Shown here one piece after another: positions 26,641-39,303 of a DNA stretch of 64,000 bases. The stretch is from Metopolophium dirhodum (Eukaryota > Arthropoda > Insecta > Hemiptera > Aphididae): the NCBI RefSeq assembly GCF_019925205.1, contig NC_083560.1, positions 125,709,062-125,773,061 of the forward strand, given 5' to 3'. The number at the start of each line of letters is the position of its first letter. Positions within the stretch are counted from its first letter, which is position 1. The translations under genes and the position numbers were made by a program. Below the pieces are notes generated by a model that saw only the letters and a program-made list of their open reading frames with translations, did no database searches and had not been told where the DNA came from.

Positions 26641-26888
26641 CAGTGGCGTGGTGAACGGTAATTTCAGAGACCTTGGCCTCTGAAATTTTTCTTATAGAGA
26701 GGTGGGTGGTAGCCAGTGGATCCCCTAGTAAATTTAATTTGATATTCTCAATAGGTAGTGAACTAGTGAATAACGATCTGAAATATAACTTTTTATATTA
26801 CATTAATACATTATTATGCATAAATACTTGGGTCACTTGGGATAATTGTAACTGGCCTCTGGAAAATTTTTAGTTCGCCACGCCACTG
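26641..26888. mobile_element. 248-bp hAT-like MITE
   Basis: Ends CAGTGGCGTGGTGAAC and GTTCGCCACGCCACTG are inverted copies with the CAGTGGCG start typical of hAT elements. Both arms also carry a GGCCTCTG(A/G)AA segment. The flanking octamers match at only about half the positions, so the duplication has decayed or differs. Confidence 0.75.
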
Positions 26889-27435
26889 CCTACGATTATT
26901 AGTAATCTATAGTATTGTACAATTTTGATTGAAAGTTTGTTGCAACTTGGTACTTATTTATGTTTTTTAAGTTTTAACGTATATTCAATATTTTTTTAAA
27001 ACAAATTAAAATATATTAATATTTTATAAATAATCTACATGTCTTAAATTTTCCCGTACAATTTTTGTTATTTGCCTTGATAATAGGTAAATTCACTCAC
27101 TCTAATGCCGGGCTCTAGCCCCGACCTAATATTAAAAGTACCTAACCACACAGGGTTGGTTTTGCCAAACATACATTTGCTATGTTTCATGTGGCCGTGT
27201 GGGTCAGAGTCAGAAAATAAATGGTGTGCTGATATTCTCTTTAGTTCGTTAAATAATCATGACATAAGTGTGTGTTTTTTGATAATAATTAAGTATGAAT
27301 GCAGAAATTAAAACAAATTAATTAATTTGAACGCTTAACTTTTATCTTTTAATCCGGCCAAGTAAAAAAAAAAAAAAAATACTGCACGACGGTGTGTGTA
27401 TAGTAGGTATATCGAAGCAGGAGTTGCCTATTTAA

Positions 27436-27620
27436 GAGGACGCTACATCCGCATGTGTTGTCTCCGTCTTACAAATGTACAACATGGCAAAAACTGTTTA
27501 GCGCGGAAAAGAACCGAGAAGGCTACAGTCATAACTCATAACTAAGAAACGAGATTTTCACCACATAAAAAGGATAACTTTGGCTGTGTAAAATACAGGT
27601 AAATTTGTTATACGACATAA
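27436..27620. mobile_element. Left-end fragment of the GAGGACGCTACA MITE
   Basis: TTAA followed by GAGGACGCTACATCCGCATG and the family's TTGTCTCCGTCTTACAAATG. No matching right end follows. At 27150-27240 another piece (GTGGGTCAGAGTCAGAAAAT) belongs to the sister family. Confidence 0.6.
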
Positions 27621-28289
27621 CTAATTTTCTAATGCATCAACTAACTCCCAGTACACTCCAATACATCAGAAATATTGTGTAGAACGTGCTTTTGTAAAAA
27701 TCATCAAAACCGTACTTAGAAATTATAAATGAAAAAGTGAGAACTTTTCAATGGAAATTTATATTAAATTCAGAATCACGGTAGCCGTCGTCGTCGACGT
27801 CGCAATACCAATGTTTGTTGTCTAGTCATCGGGGGAAATATGAAAAAATTACCGTACTACAAACAAAAATTACCGTTCTTATAGAATATAGATTATTGTA
27901 TAATTACTCAAATTTACTCAGTATTGACACAAACAATTCCAGGGGAAAGGGCACAGTACTTGTGCATATCAAATTACTGAGTAATCTTTCATATATTATT
28001 TTTTAAATCTATAGCTATAACTATGTATAAAAATATATATTCAAATAAATACAAAACTATTAATTGTTACAATATTATGAACTTCAGCTGAAAGTCACGA
28101 ATTCAGTATACGCTCTATGGCTCTATCTAAAAATAATAGAAAATTAAAAAATATATTACATACAAAATATATAGTACTATAGTTTTAATAAGCTCATGAA
28201 TAAAAACAAGGTAGGTAATTAAATACACGGGTACATTCAATTTTTTTATAGGGAGAGGTCGGTAGGATTAAATTATATACATAGGTAAT

Positions 28290-28908
28290 TAGGGCTCGGA
28301 TTTATATGTAAATACATATTTTCTCTGCGACATGATAAACTAATTTAGGCAAGTGATAAATTTGTTTCACAGGATTTTTGATAAAATGAGTTATATTTGA
28401 TTTTACGTATTTTTACATATTTTGTCATAAATACATGTTTTTACATATTTCACAACTATTCAATTTTTTCCCACATATTTAGACATTTATACTGTTTTAA
28501 TGTCTTTTTTTCAGAGTTCAGATTGACTGAAAGGTTATCATGACTTATATTATATCGACAATCTTTTAAATTCGAAAATTTTAAAGTGCACGTTATTATT
28601 AGTTGTAATCAAGATAATTAGATAACTAGATAAATAAAAAATGTTTATTACATTTTATTTTATTTTATTAATTATTATAAACGTTTTACGACAATATCAG
28701 CGATCTTTTGGATTTGAAAATTTAAAAATGAATGTCATTAATTGTAATCAATATAATTAAATATAAATTTTTTATTACATTTTATTATATTATTAATTAT
28801 TATTATTATTTTTTTTTTTTATAATATTTATTTTGAATTCCTTAGCACATATTTTTGTTGTATAAATACATACTTTGGTTATACAAATACATATAAATCC
28901 GAGCCCTA
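28290..28908. mobile_element. TIR element with TAGGGCTCGGATTTATATG ends
   Basis: Left end TAGGGCTCGGATTTATATGTA-like, right end its complement ending CCGAGCCCTA. GTAAT flanks both sides. The interior is AT-rich with repeated ACATATTT units and no coding. The ends resemble those of the element at 34023. Confidence 0.75.
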
Positions 28909-29978
28909 GTAATAATGGAGTGCTTCACCCAACAGAATAAGCAGACTATAGTTAAAATATTCAGTTTGTGTATATTTTTCATTGAGTTTTCATTTTTTTT
29001 TTTTGTCCGTAAGGGGAGATTTATCCTGTCTAATCCCCCCCTCCCCAACATTTGTTCACCACTGATCATAAGAATATAAAAAAATGTCAGAAAGCGACAG
29101 TCAGTATTCAGTAGGTAGCATTGTTTATAAATACTTCTAGTTTTTACCATACAGTTTTTGATTTAGGATATAGTGTCAAAGGCATGCGCTAAGGTGTTTT
29201 AGCTTACTTAATCAATCACCATAACTTTTACAAAGTGGTAGAGCGGGGTTTCATGATCTGTAGCCAAATGATTAAGGAAAATATTTATTATTAAAACAAA
29301 AAGTTAAATATCTGAATATTAAGTTGATATTATTTTTTCAAACATCCTTTCAGTTTGACAATAGATCAATTCACTCTATAACTAAAGCTTACTACACAAA
29401 TTGATCACAGTTTTACTATGTTGTACACTTGTACGTTCATAAGACGGTAATAACACAAGTGTGTGATGCATTCTCAAAATAATTTTTGACTAAATATTTA
29501 TATTCATATTAATTTTTAATAATAATATAATACCAAATTATACATTTTTTAAATTTAATTATTAACTATTATACCAAACAATTCCATACTCTATATATTA
29601 TTATTTATAATTTGAAATGTTGGAAATATTATTTAATTAAAAATGTACATTTCAATGAATCCAATAGTTATATATTTTATATAATTTGTTATTTTTACTA
29701 ATGTACATTAAATGTTTATTCAAAATTAAATAAATAAATAGAAATGCTCATAAATCATTTAAAAACTGTATTATTGTAAAAAACTCACACACAAATACAG
29801 ATAATGTTCTTACCCTCAAGTTTCATAATATATCGATTCACTCTAGTTTTTAAACTAACTGAGTTAAACGTGATCTACTGAGCACAAATTTGCAATGTTA
29901 TGCACTGTAAGACGGAGACAACAAATATCTGTATATATGGCTCTTAATAAAATAAATGCATTTGACAAAACAAATTAC

Positions 29979-31596
29979 CTAGAGATAAAAGTTGCTGCCG
30001 AGAAGCATTGCGTGAATTCCGTGCGCACAAAGATGTAGTGACTTCATCAGGAAACATGACATACTCCTCAGTATGATTAAACAATGCTTGTGCACGATGA
30101 ACTTGTTTTCCTATTCAGAAAAATTGATTATTTATACAGTTTTAATGAAAACAAACACTAGTTTACCAGTTGTTCCAGCTCCAGTATATGCAATCAGACA
30201 TCTACTAGTGGATAACTCCCAAAGTTTCACTACAGAATATTTGCCTGATGATAAGATGTACTACAAATGATAATAGAAAATTATTTAATATAAGTAATGT
30301 GTATAAAAATAAACATATTTATAAACATTTTCACCTTTTCATTTCTTGTAAATGTCACAGAACACACTTGACTACCATCATGTGCTCTTTCAAATGTGTT
30401 AACACATTTATTAGATATAGCGTCCCACAATTTAATTGAACCATCTCGACTAGAAGACACAAAATACTTGGCACCTGGTTCATACCTAATACATCATAAT
30501 AAGCAATACAAATAATTGAATAGACATTACACATAATTTTTGTATACTTTATTGATGTAACAGGACCAGTATGCTGATTACTAGGAACTGAACAAACATA
30601 ACATTGAGCTGTATTTATATCATAAAACCTTATGGGCTATATAGTCTCTACCGGGATGAAAACTTATACATGTTATGGGTTCAACATCCTGTAATGTTGT
30701 TGTATGCAGTTAAAATAATTTGAGAAAAGTAAGCTTGATTATACATCTTACGTTAAGAGTCTTAAAGGCTTTCTTCACAGATGTTTTTGAATAATCAAAA
30801 AGTTTTACATGACAATCTCGAGAGCCAGAAGCTACAATTGGTTTTTTAGGGTGGAACTCTAAGCGGGTCACTTCTTCCAAATGATCATCAAAATCCGAAT
30901 TACTGGATGCCCCTGTCATTCTTGATTATCAGTACTGCCAATATTATGTGCTTTAGCCAGCATTCTTTCAACATCAAAAATCTATAAATGTTATTATACT
31001 AAGTCATTACATTTTATGTTATAAAATATAATTACTTTGATGCATCACTGCTTCCTATTGCGATTAACTGACCATCAGAACTAAATGCACCAGCCCTACA
31101 GGCTCCTTTGTGGGACGTTACATATACAGTTTCATACAGCGGTGGTTCAAGAGCAGTACAAATAACATCAGTTTCAAATTCTAAGTCAAATCAAATCAAA
31201 TAAAGAACTTAATACACAAATATACGTGACAAATAAATCATTAAGCATACCAATGCCTGGTCCAATTAACATTTGCTGAATTGGATTTAAGTTTAATGCT
31301 TGTTTAGATTCTTTTTGTCTGTCGGTTTCATGTTGTAAACCTTTTGTCACTACACTCATGAGTCGATCCGATGGAGAACAAGGTGGATCAGCGTTTACTA
31401 GGGCAGCTAAGCTTGAAGCAATTGTGGAATGACCATCATAAAAGAGTTGACTAAACAAAATTGAAATGAGCTTAAATAAAAATACTATGGTTTATATTTT
31501 ACTACGGTTTATAGTTTACCTTATGTTTAGTCTGTATAAATGATCTCTATTCTTAATATACATTTCAGGTTTGCCATTATTTATATCACTCCTCAT
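29979..31596 (-). pseudogene. CSTF1: CstF-50 (cleavage stimulation factor subunit 1) gene copy, disrupted
   Basis: Eight exon-like blocks in family order: 31520-31596, 31251-31450, about 31036-31180, 30752-30981, 30548-30688, 30335-30485, 30167-30260, 29979-30110. They encode the N-terminal dimerisation segment (SQLFYDG) and then WD40 repeats (HPKKPIVASGSRD, SSRDGSIKLWD, YILSSGK). CstF-50 is the WD40 subunit of the cleavage stimulation factor acting in mRNA 3'-end processing. Lesions seen: in-frame TGA at 30916-30918; one-base deletion a few codons on, at the RxLYDH motif; missing residues plus frame change in the 30548-30688 block; donor after DAS at about 31036 lacks its G; WDSRN is read as ARNSRN in the last block. 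The expected final exon (GHNN..FWYRR end) was not found on the left, where MITE-like sequence begins. Introns are retained, so this is a duplicated copy and not a retrocopy. Several separate lesions make sequencing error a poor explanation. Confidence 0.85.
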
Positions 31597-31864
31597 CTTA
31601 AATGTCTATTGAACGCAATCTCAAACAAAAATAATCAATAAACAATAACACAATATAAAATTATTATTCGAGTTTTTTTTTTGATTATACTATTAAAAAC
31701 ACAACAATACCAAACGCACAATTCATCTACTCGAGTATACTGTATTTTAACTCTTTATTTAATTACTATTACAACATAATATTAATATCAATAGCCACCG
31801 AGTAGCCATAGTCATGATAAATTGATAACTAGTGATTGTCTGCGCCACATATATATATAATAAC

Positions 31865-32319
31865 CACTGACTAAGATAGAGAGGACTGGAAACGATATGA
31901 TGGGCGGGTGACGGGGAGCCGGTCTGCAATTGCCTCGGTCCCTCTACTCTTCCCCGCCCAAATGTGTACACAGCGCTAACATGCACGCTATCTGCTTGGT
32001 AAAATATCGACTATTTGTATAATATAATTGTAATTCTTACCATCATTACATTTTCCACCCAGCCGTAGGTAAGGCTCTACATATAACGGGTATGCTATGC
32101 CACCATTTTGCGACTCATTTATCAATGATAAAATAAAGGAGGAGAAATTCATATTCACATAACATTATTAGTCGAAAAATGGCGGCGTAGCATACCTGAA
32201 TCTATAGTGCCCTACCATAGGTAGCGTTAAGACCAGCTGTGTACAGTAGAAATCGGTAGAGGCACTTCGGACCCGTTAAAAATGTGCTCGTTTCCAATCC
32301 TCTGTATCCTTAGTCCGTG
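31865..32319. mobile_element. 455-bp hAT MITE with perfect 8-bp duplication
   Basis: The ends CACTGACTAAGATAGAGAGG and the right arm ending CCTTAGTCCGTG are inverted copies, extended by GGA(C/T)TGGAAAC. ATAATAAC flanks both sides (31857-31864, 32320-32327). No transposase. It lies about 270 bases upstream of the CstF-50 pseudogene start. Confidence 0.88.
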
Positions 32320-32440
32320 ATAATAACTAGATCACCCGACTTCTTCTTATCAATGACGCTGGTACAACTTGGTCAATACCATGAACTAAGAATCTAAGAA
32401 ATAAGAATCTTCTTCATGGTCAATACTTACTATACCCGTC

Positions 32441-32466
32441 CACGGACTAAGATAGCTTAGTCCGTG
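32441..32466. mobile_element. 26-bp palindrome made of the CACGGACTAAG terminus
   Basis: CACGGACTAAG-ATAG-CTTAGTCCGTG is an 11-bp perfect inverted pair with a 4-base loop. The arm equals the terminal repeat of the neighbouring 31865-32319 element, so it looks like two fused ends of that family. Confidence 0.6.
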
Positions 32467-34014
32467 TTTCCTTTAGGTATAACTTAAATTAACATAATCA
32501 TTCATCATACTCCCTACACGTTCAATATAGGTACCTAGGTATAAGGCCTTATACTTTATATTATCTATTGGTTTTATACACATTATTATACATCAGGCCA
32601 GGTCCATCTGATAGATTTCGTTTTATTTATTTTAAAAGTGGCAATAAATAATAATCTATACACATATAGGAGACCGCCCCGATTCCCTCATCAACGCCCA
32701 GACCAAACCGCTGGGTCTAGAGACTTGAAATTTTCTACTGCAGAGGTTCCTTAAGCAATTTAGGGGCGCACTAAGAAAGGATTTTTCAAAATTCGACCTC
32801 TAATGGGGTAAAAGGGGGGTTGAAAGAATACAACAGTGACGTCATCCATCAAGCAATGTTTAGTTTAAGTATACAATAGGTATTGGTTTTAAAATATAAA
32901 ACGTACGTACTTGATATTTGGAATAGTGATTCCTTAATCGATCTAGATGTGCAATAATAAAGGATTTTCTGATATTCATATTTTGAAGAGGTGGTCAAAC
33001 AGGGATCTTAAGATTCACGGTGGAAATTGAAAATTTTTTTTGTTTAATAATGGTTGCTTTTGGTTGCTAGTTATACGTATATATGACTACGTTTACGCTG
33101 ATTTATCCGTAAAAATAAAATGAAATAAATTAAAATAAAATAACACCCAAAATATAATACATAAATATTAAACGCTCCTAACAATTTGGGATGATAAACT
33201 ATGACTTCAATACTATTTTAGGTACCTACACTGTATAAACATTTTTTTGAACTACAAACATATACTAATATTAAAGTACTATAGGTTTTATTTTATCACC
33301 CACCTCGCTGTGCCCGCAATCTACCACAGTTAGATTGCCTACCTGGTGCATAAAACACGGTGCTATTTATAGTCAATGATATTATAACCTATTTTTAAAT
33401 TATTAATTCATAAATTGTAAGGTACATCAACAAACATATTTCCATATAGTACCTATTATAGTTCTTCAATCTCAATGATTAATTCTTTTAACTACTATTT
33501 TGAAAATAATTTAAATTTAGCTGTCGAAAAACCACTAGCTCTTGATAGTATTTGTGAGTGATTATTTAATACTCATTCACAAATAAGATACGCCCTTCTA
33601 GCACAAGAAAATATACATAAATTGTATACGTTAGGCCATGTATCTCATTTTCACCTAAAAAGTGAGATTGACCCCTCTTGACCCAAAGCCCAGAATTTAA
33701 TCACATATTATAACAACAATCAGAAAAAATTTAAAACTGCTTATTGTGTAAGGGGCTGTCCATCGGGAAAACTACCAAATTCCCGGTGGGCCAATCCGCC
33801 TATGGTCTGTATAAATACATCATAGCTATGCACCAAACGCTTGTATTGTATTTTTTTTATATCATTGATAATAAATAATAATACTAAGTTAAGGAATAAA
33901 ACTATTTTTTATCATTTTTAAATCATTAAGATTAGGTACCTCAAATTTGATATATTTGAACTTAACAAAATCTTGTATATAAAATTATAGTTTATGATAG
34001 TTTAATTAGCTATA
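32467..34014. other. No gene identified
   Basis: Mixed sequence. GGGGCTGTCCATCGGGAAAA and TTCCCGGTGGGCC at 33750-33795 look like a hAT-like end fragment. Nothing else supportable. Confidence 0.4.
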
Positions 34015-34022
34015 ATCATAAC

Positions 34023-34314
34023 TAGAGCTCGGATGTTTATGACTTAGCATATTTTTTTCGCATTTTTGTAATTGTTTAAAATAGATATAATATTTAGTAT
34101 ACATTTAATAGTGTTCATAATTTATTTTGAATTAATATTAACACCTTTTTTGCGTATATTTTTTCATTTTTACATATATTTGTTAAAAAATAGGTATATT
34201 TTTGATATATTTAAAGGCATATATTAGCATATTTTTAAATGCATATTTTAGCATATTTTGAAATTTTGAAATGCATATTTTAATGACATTTTGGTCATTA
34301 ACATCCGAGCTCTA
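34023..34314. mobile_element. 292-bp hAT MITE with perfect 8-bp duplication
   Basis: The ends TAGAGCTCGGATG(T)T and AACATCCGAGCTCTA are inverted copies. ATCATAAC flanks both sides (34015-34022, 34315-34322). The interior contains about six GCATATTTT units in loose tandem and no coding. Confidence 0.9.
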
Positions 34315-34821
34315 ATCATAACTATTGTATACACTTCAATTAGGTACTCAATTGACTATTGAGTTAGATATTAAGTATAAATAGTTTTTAGTGGGTCTTC
34401 GTAATATGAAAAAGCCATATTGTAATCAAGTGGTATGACAGTTTCGTATAGGATTCATAAGTCATGTATATCAGTGAAAATATTGTTTATTTAAAAAATT
34501 GAACATCTTAGAAATTATAATTATTTTAGTTACATTCATAAAACATAAAAAAATTTTACACATGTTAAATCTCAAAAATACAATTATTCAAAATATAATT
34601 TTAAACATGAATTTGATAATACTAATTCAAAACATTTTTTAAATTTACATTGAGAAAATATTATTAGGGAACTTGTCCAATCCATAATACTACATTCAAA
34701 TATTCAATATAGTTTATATAAAAAAAATTTATCGACTGGTTATTTTGTAACCAATTTTATTGTTTATGTAATTTTTTTTGTACCATTTCTAACATTAATT
34801 GATTTCTGATTTTTGTTTTAT

Positions 34822-34923
34822 ACTTCTGCAAGCCTAAATTTTATTTGTGATCAAATAGTAAGTAATATAGATAGTATTTAAAGTATTTAAATGATAATAA
34901 ATTAAATTTAGGCTTGCAGAAGT
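34822..34923. mobile_element. 102-bp MITE with CTTCTGCAAGCCTAAATTT ends
   Basis: The termini ACTTCTGCAAGCCTAAATTT and AAATTTAGGCTTGCAGAAGT are perfect inverted copies. It lies just past the stop of the TAF9-like pseudogene; a diverged copy lies 3' of the intact paralogue (46771-46880), so it probably predates the gene duplication. Confidence 0.8.
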
Positions 34924-35702
34924 TATGTTTAAAATTATAAATCACAATGTATAAGGGTCATTTAATAGGGCATCCACATTGAACTCCATTACTTTGTCTG
35001 CAATTGGTTCTTGATTGTCCTGTATACTTCTAATAACTTCTTCAATGTCTAAATCACTTATCACAGGCAAATCATCCACATTTTGATCAGCTACAAATAA
35101 TAATAATAAAATAATAATAAATATTATAAATTGCGATTTATGACAAATAAAATAACAGCATATTTAAGGTGACATCCATATTGCATGAATATAATTAATA
35201 AAATGTATGATACTACAAAAGTCACATTAAATCAGTTATTAAATAACTAATAAAAATTGAATTTGTTTTATGACTTTCTAATGACTTATAAAAAAAACTT
35301 TGTTTCAAAAATGTATTAATTTAAAATGTGTTTCCTCAAATATAAACCTATCATAAATATCTGATGTTTCAATAATGATTTAGTAGCACTAAAATTAAAT
35401 TAAATTAAATAAATATAATTACATTGTTTAGGAGTTATATTATCAACAGCTTCATTTTTTGGAGCTGCATTTATTGTTTCAGATGTTGATGTTTTATTGA
35501 TATTCTTCGGCACGCTTTGTCCTGAATTCTATAAATAATGTATATATAAAAATAATTAACCAATAATCTTAATAGATAATGTTAAAAGGCATGCGCAAAC
35601 TCTTGATTCTGTGGAAACTCATAAAAATAAGAGCAATAGGGTCCACAAGCATTTTGAAAGCTATTAGGTACTGACACATATTTTTAAATAAAAATAATAT
35701 AA

Positions 35703-36515
35703 AAAAGTCGGCTAAAGGATATTGCTTTACTGTACATTAGGTGTGATATGGGCTAGTAATGTATTCAATTTGATTACATTTTTAAGATTTTGATGAATTT
35801 TGTAAACTACTTTGTAAACTATTTTGAAATACTTTTAAAAAGGGTCAGGAATAAAAAAAATAATAAGGAAAAATGGGAATTTTACGTAAACCAGTTTTAA
35901 ACATACCTAATTGATTTTATTTTGTTTTACAAATATTTAAGTTACAGGCATATTTTTTTTTTGTTATCATTTAAATTTTAAATTTTGACAAAATTCATCA
36001 CAATCACATAAATTTGAAAATTATTTTGTAGTTAAAAATGTTTTAAATTTGTTAGTAAAAATTCACAACATTTTTAATTTGTATAGTTATGAAATGAATA
36101 TTTAAAACAAAGTTTCTTATAAATAGTTTATGCTGTAACCAATAAATCTAAACAATATATAAATACATTTCATTTTTATAGATATTTTTAGTTCAAATTT
36201 GGTCTAAATTAAATATTTTAACTAAGAATAACGATTGTAGTTATTTTGTTGTAATTTAAAAATATTATTATTTGTGGGTATTTTAAACTTTTAAAGTATA
36301 TTATTATAATTTATACACACATTATTTTAAAATGCAGTGTTATGGAAAAAATCAATTCAACCTACTGCATTACCAATAGTAAAATAAATTACTTTAGAAG
36401 CAATCATATCATAAAATTTACTAAGTTATATAGGCTAACTGACCATTTGTGCTCGGCAATTGTTTTTCATATACAATGATTTTATATCATTGAATTCAAA
36501 TTTAACACATCTATT
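35703..36515 (-). repeat. R repeat fragments in the TAF9-like pseudogene intron
   Basis: A short plus-oriented head at 35703-35780 is followed by a reverse copy to 36515 (ATGATTTTATATCATTGAAT near its end). Diverged. Confidence 0.6.
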
Positions 36516-36967
36516 AGTGATTTAATTGATATAAAATTATGTAATTATATGTTTTGTTTAATGTTTATGCCTCATTAAATATTCCTTAAATAATTAATAT
36601 TATTACCTATTACGTTAAAAATTAGTGGTTTTATGTAAAAATCAAACTTATCATATAGCTCCTGAGTAACAAGACCATCTCATGATTAGGAAAAAAAATA
36701 TGTATATAATATAATGGTTGAAACTATATTATTAAATTATTTAAAAGATTGATAATGTAAACACACCTTTTTTGTACTTTTGTCAATAAAGAAGCTCAGC
36801 CCAGCTTCAATCGCTAAAATCATTAAATTATTCATCATAATTGAATTTACAAAAATAGTATATCTACTAATTTTTAAACTAAAAAGAATTATGTAACCTT
36901 CATTTTTTGAGAATATTTCCAATGAAAATAATATATGGTTGATTTTAATATCTACTCACAAACTTAA

Positions 36968-37803
36968 GAGGATGTCAGCGCACTATTTGGTTTCTCTCTC
37001 TGACCCACACGCAACATAACAAATTTTATCATGATTTCTAAAATTCAGTGAAATAACTTTGTAAAGATCTAGGATTATCTAGGTTATCTTATAGGCCTAT
37101 ATTTTAATTTTAAAGTGAGTTAAGAGGACGCTACACCCGCATGGGTTGGCTCCGTTTTACAAATGTACAACATAGCAAAAAACTGTTTTGCGCGGGATAG
37201 AACCACTCCCTCAGTATTTATAGTAGAATTACCAAAATTCCACAACGCATAGGGAACAACTTTATCTATGTCGTAGCCTTTTTATTATTTGGATAACATA
37301 AATAAAATTAAAGTTATCAGTTTGAGAATATAACAAATTTTATTGTTTTATTCATTTAATTATTAAACATTTTTGGTAAATGCTATCAAAAAAATAAAAA
37401 TGCTACGACACAGATAAAGTTGTTCCCTACGAGTTGTGGAATTTTGATAATTCTACTATAAATACCGAGGGAGTGGTTCTATCCAGAGCATAACAGTTTT
37501 TTGCTATGTTGTACATTTGTAAGACGGAGACAACGCATGCAGGTATAGCGTCCTCTTAAGAGTATTTCTAAACTGTAAATTGTTTGTACATCCTTAAACT
37601 ACTTATAACTCGCTTTAAAATAAAAATATAATAAAATTACTAGAGATGCCCTAGATAATAATCTTACCTTTAAATTGTATAAAAGGTGATTTCACTCTAA
37701 TTTTATTTTAGAAATTATTATGATTATAATCATTATTGTGAGCGTAAAATTTGGTATGTTGTGCTTGGGTCAGGAAGAAAACAAATAGTGCACTGACACC
37801 CTC
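36968..37803. mobile_element. TTAA-flanked TIR element, outer member of a nest
   Basis: Left arm GAGGATGTCAGCGCACTATT, right arm ending GTGCACTGACACCCTC, both next to TTAA. The arms continue with matching CTCTCTGACCCACACGCAACAT-type sequence. The 37124-37555 element sits inside it. Located in intron 2 of the TAF9-like pseudogene. Confidence 0.82.
37124..37555. mobile_element. 432-bp MITE with about 150-bp inverted repeats and TTAA flanks
   Basis: The arms start GAGGACGCTACACCCGCATG, and the right arm is its near-complement ending TAGCGTCCTC. Pairing continues for about 150 bases on each side through ACAAATGTACAACATAGC and GGGAACAACTTTATCT. TTAA flanks both ends. No coding. TTAA targets are used by piggyBac-type elements, but the terminal GAGG is not the usual CCC start, so I leave the superfamily open. 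Confidence 0.88.
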
Positions 37804-38523
37804 TTAAACATGAATATAGTATTATTTCTAGTATGGTTTTAATAATAACAGAATTTGGGAGACTATTAAGGTTGTTAATTGCAGAAACAATAAACATCAA
37901 TAAATGATTTAAAGACAATCACAAAGTTTAAAGCTACCTTTTACACTATTTCTAAAATTTTTCTTAATATAATAAACGGTCAATGTATATAACTCATTGT
38001 TCTATAATGAACAATAATATGAGGTTTTTCTTACAGCCAGAAAGCCTTTAATTTAGATTATTAGGTCCATACTAAAATTTATTAATTACAATAAAAGTTA
38101 GTACACTTTTGTATAAAAATTCTGATTTGAGCAACTTGCGACAAGGGAGATATTGTATACCAGTACCTAGGTACCAAAATTAATTAAATAATTTTAAGAT
38201 TAAAAATAAATATTATATTACATCAAGTGTCGAAGATGAAGGATATTCACGTTCTTTTGCCATTTGAATTGTCATATGGGTGTCATTAATATAAATTGTA
38301 TCCTTGCCCATTAATTTTGTCCATGATCTGTTTTTTTCCAAAATCCTAATCAATCAAAAAATAAATTAGTGATGGAAGAAAAATACACATTGATTCAAAG
38401 TAGTTACTACTTACTGTTATTAAATTCCAGCAGTAGTTCATCGTATTCATGTTCTAAATTTCTCATCATCGCCACAATGATTTAATTTTAAAAATCTTTA
38501 GGCAACGGTTTTTCTTGCTAAAT

Positions 38524-39303
38524 GATTTTGCCAAGTCAAATTCGAAAACGTATCACCGGACTTCGGATTCCTGTGAAATAAATACAATATTTAGATATAA
38601 CTTAAAGATAAAATAATAAAAATGTATAAAACACATTGATACCGTACTAAAAATGTGGAGGAACTATCTACGAACAATATTATAAAACTCAAACAACTAA
38701 CGAAACGAAATTACGACTTCATGCACGGCGATGTAAAATACAACTAAGCGTCTAAGCGCGACAATACCACACAACAGAACAATGAGCCTAGGGTCCGATG
38801 GCGCGACTGACTCGACTGACCAGTGACCAAACGATACCCAAGAATTATATTATTGATAATCAGGGGTTCGCATGATATTAAATGGTTATTGGTTAATAAA
38901 AATGTCGAATTCGATGTGAACCACGATTTAAGATAGTAGCATTGTAATCAGTGATAGTAGGTTGCCCAACGAATCGTGATAAAGTCTCTACCGAAATCAC
39001 TATTGGAAAATTCACCACTAGCGCTTGTATGCAGTAATGGCATTTATACCGCGCTGGCCAGCCCGTAGATTATGCTTTCATATCAGCACACATCATGTAG
39101 CAAGCGCTAGTAGTATAATGTTCATAGACGGTGCCCATAGACATATAAATAAATATTATTAATATGTCTATGACGGTGCCATTCCTGGCCGGCCGTGGTG
39201 GGTGGTGCGGTGACGGCAGTTTGCGTTACAGTGATAGCGTTTCAGAATAATGATAAGTCAATACAACGAAAACGTTCAAATCAAAAACGACTAACGTGAC
39301 TAG
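38524..39303. other. Upstream flank of the TAF9-like pseudogene
   Basis: A 33-base-scale foldback (CATAGACATAT...ATATGTCTATG) is at 39138-39175, next to two GACGGTGCC copies. No gene. Confidence 0.4.

Larger units (their letters stand above)
34942..38523 (-). pseudogene. TAF9-like paralogue, probable pseudogene
   Basis: Four blocks match the exons at 47493-51177 in order, phase and splice position: 38415 to about 38523, 38222-38345, 35423-35528, 34942-35090. Shared signatures are MMR..EH..LLEF, the KDTIYIND stretch replacing KDKIDISD, NSGQ/NTGQ at the start of block 3, and SDLDIEEVIRSIQDNQ and LLNDPYTL at the end. The position equivalent to the other copy's ATG reads ATTTAG, and the second block lacks 13 bases just after the acceptor, which puts the histone-fold start and its end in different frames. 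From that point to the TGA all three later blocks remain open and spliceable. A shorter protein from an internal ATG cannot be excluded. Intron 2 (2.7 kb) contains R-repeat pieces and a nested pair of TTAA-flanked MITEs. Confidence 0.72.

Noticed and set aside
29755..29935. Last exon of the CstF-50 copy
   Set aside because: The expected GHNN and FWYRR coding was searched for by eye and not found; sequence matches MITE interior pieces at 60040.
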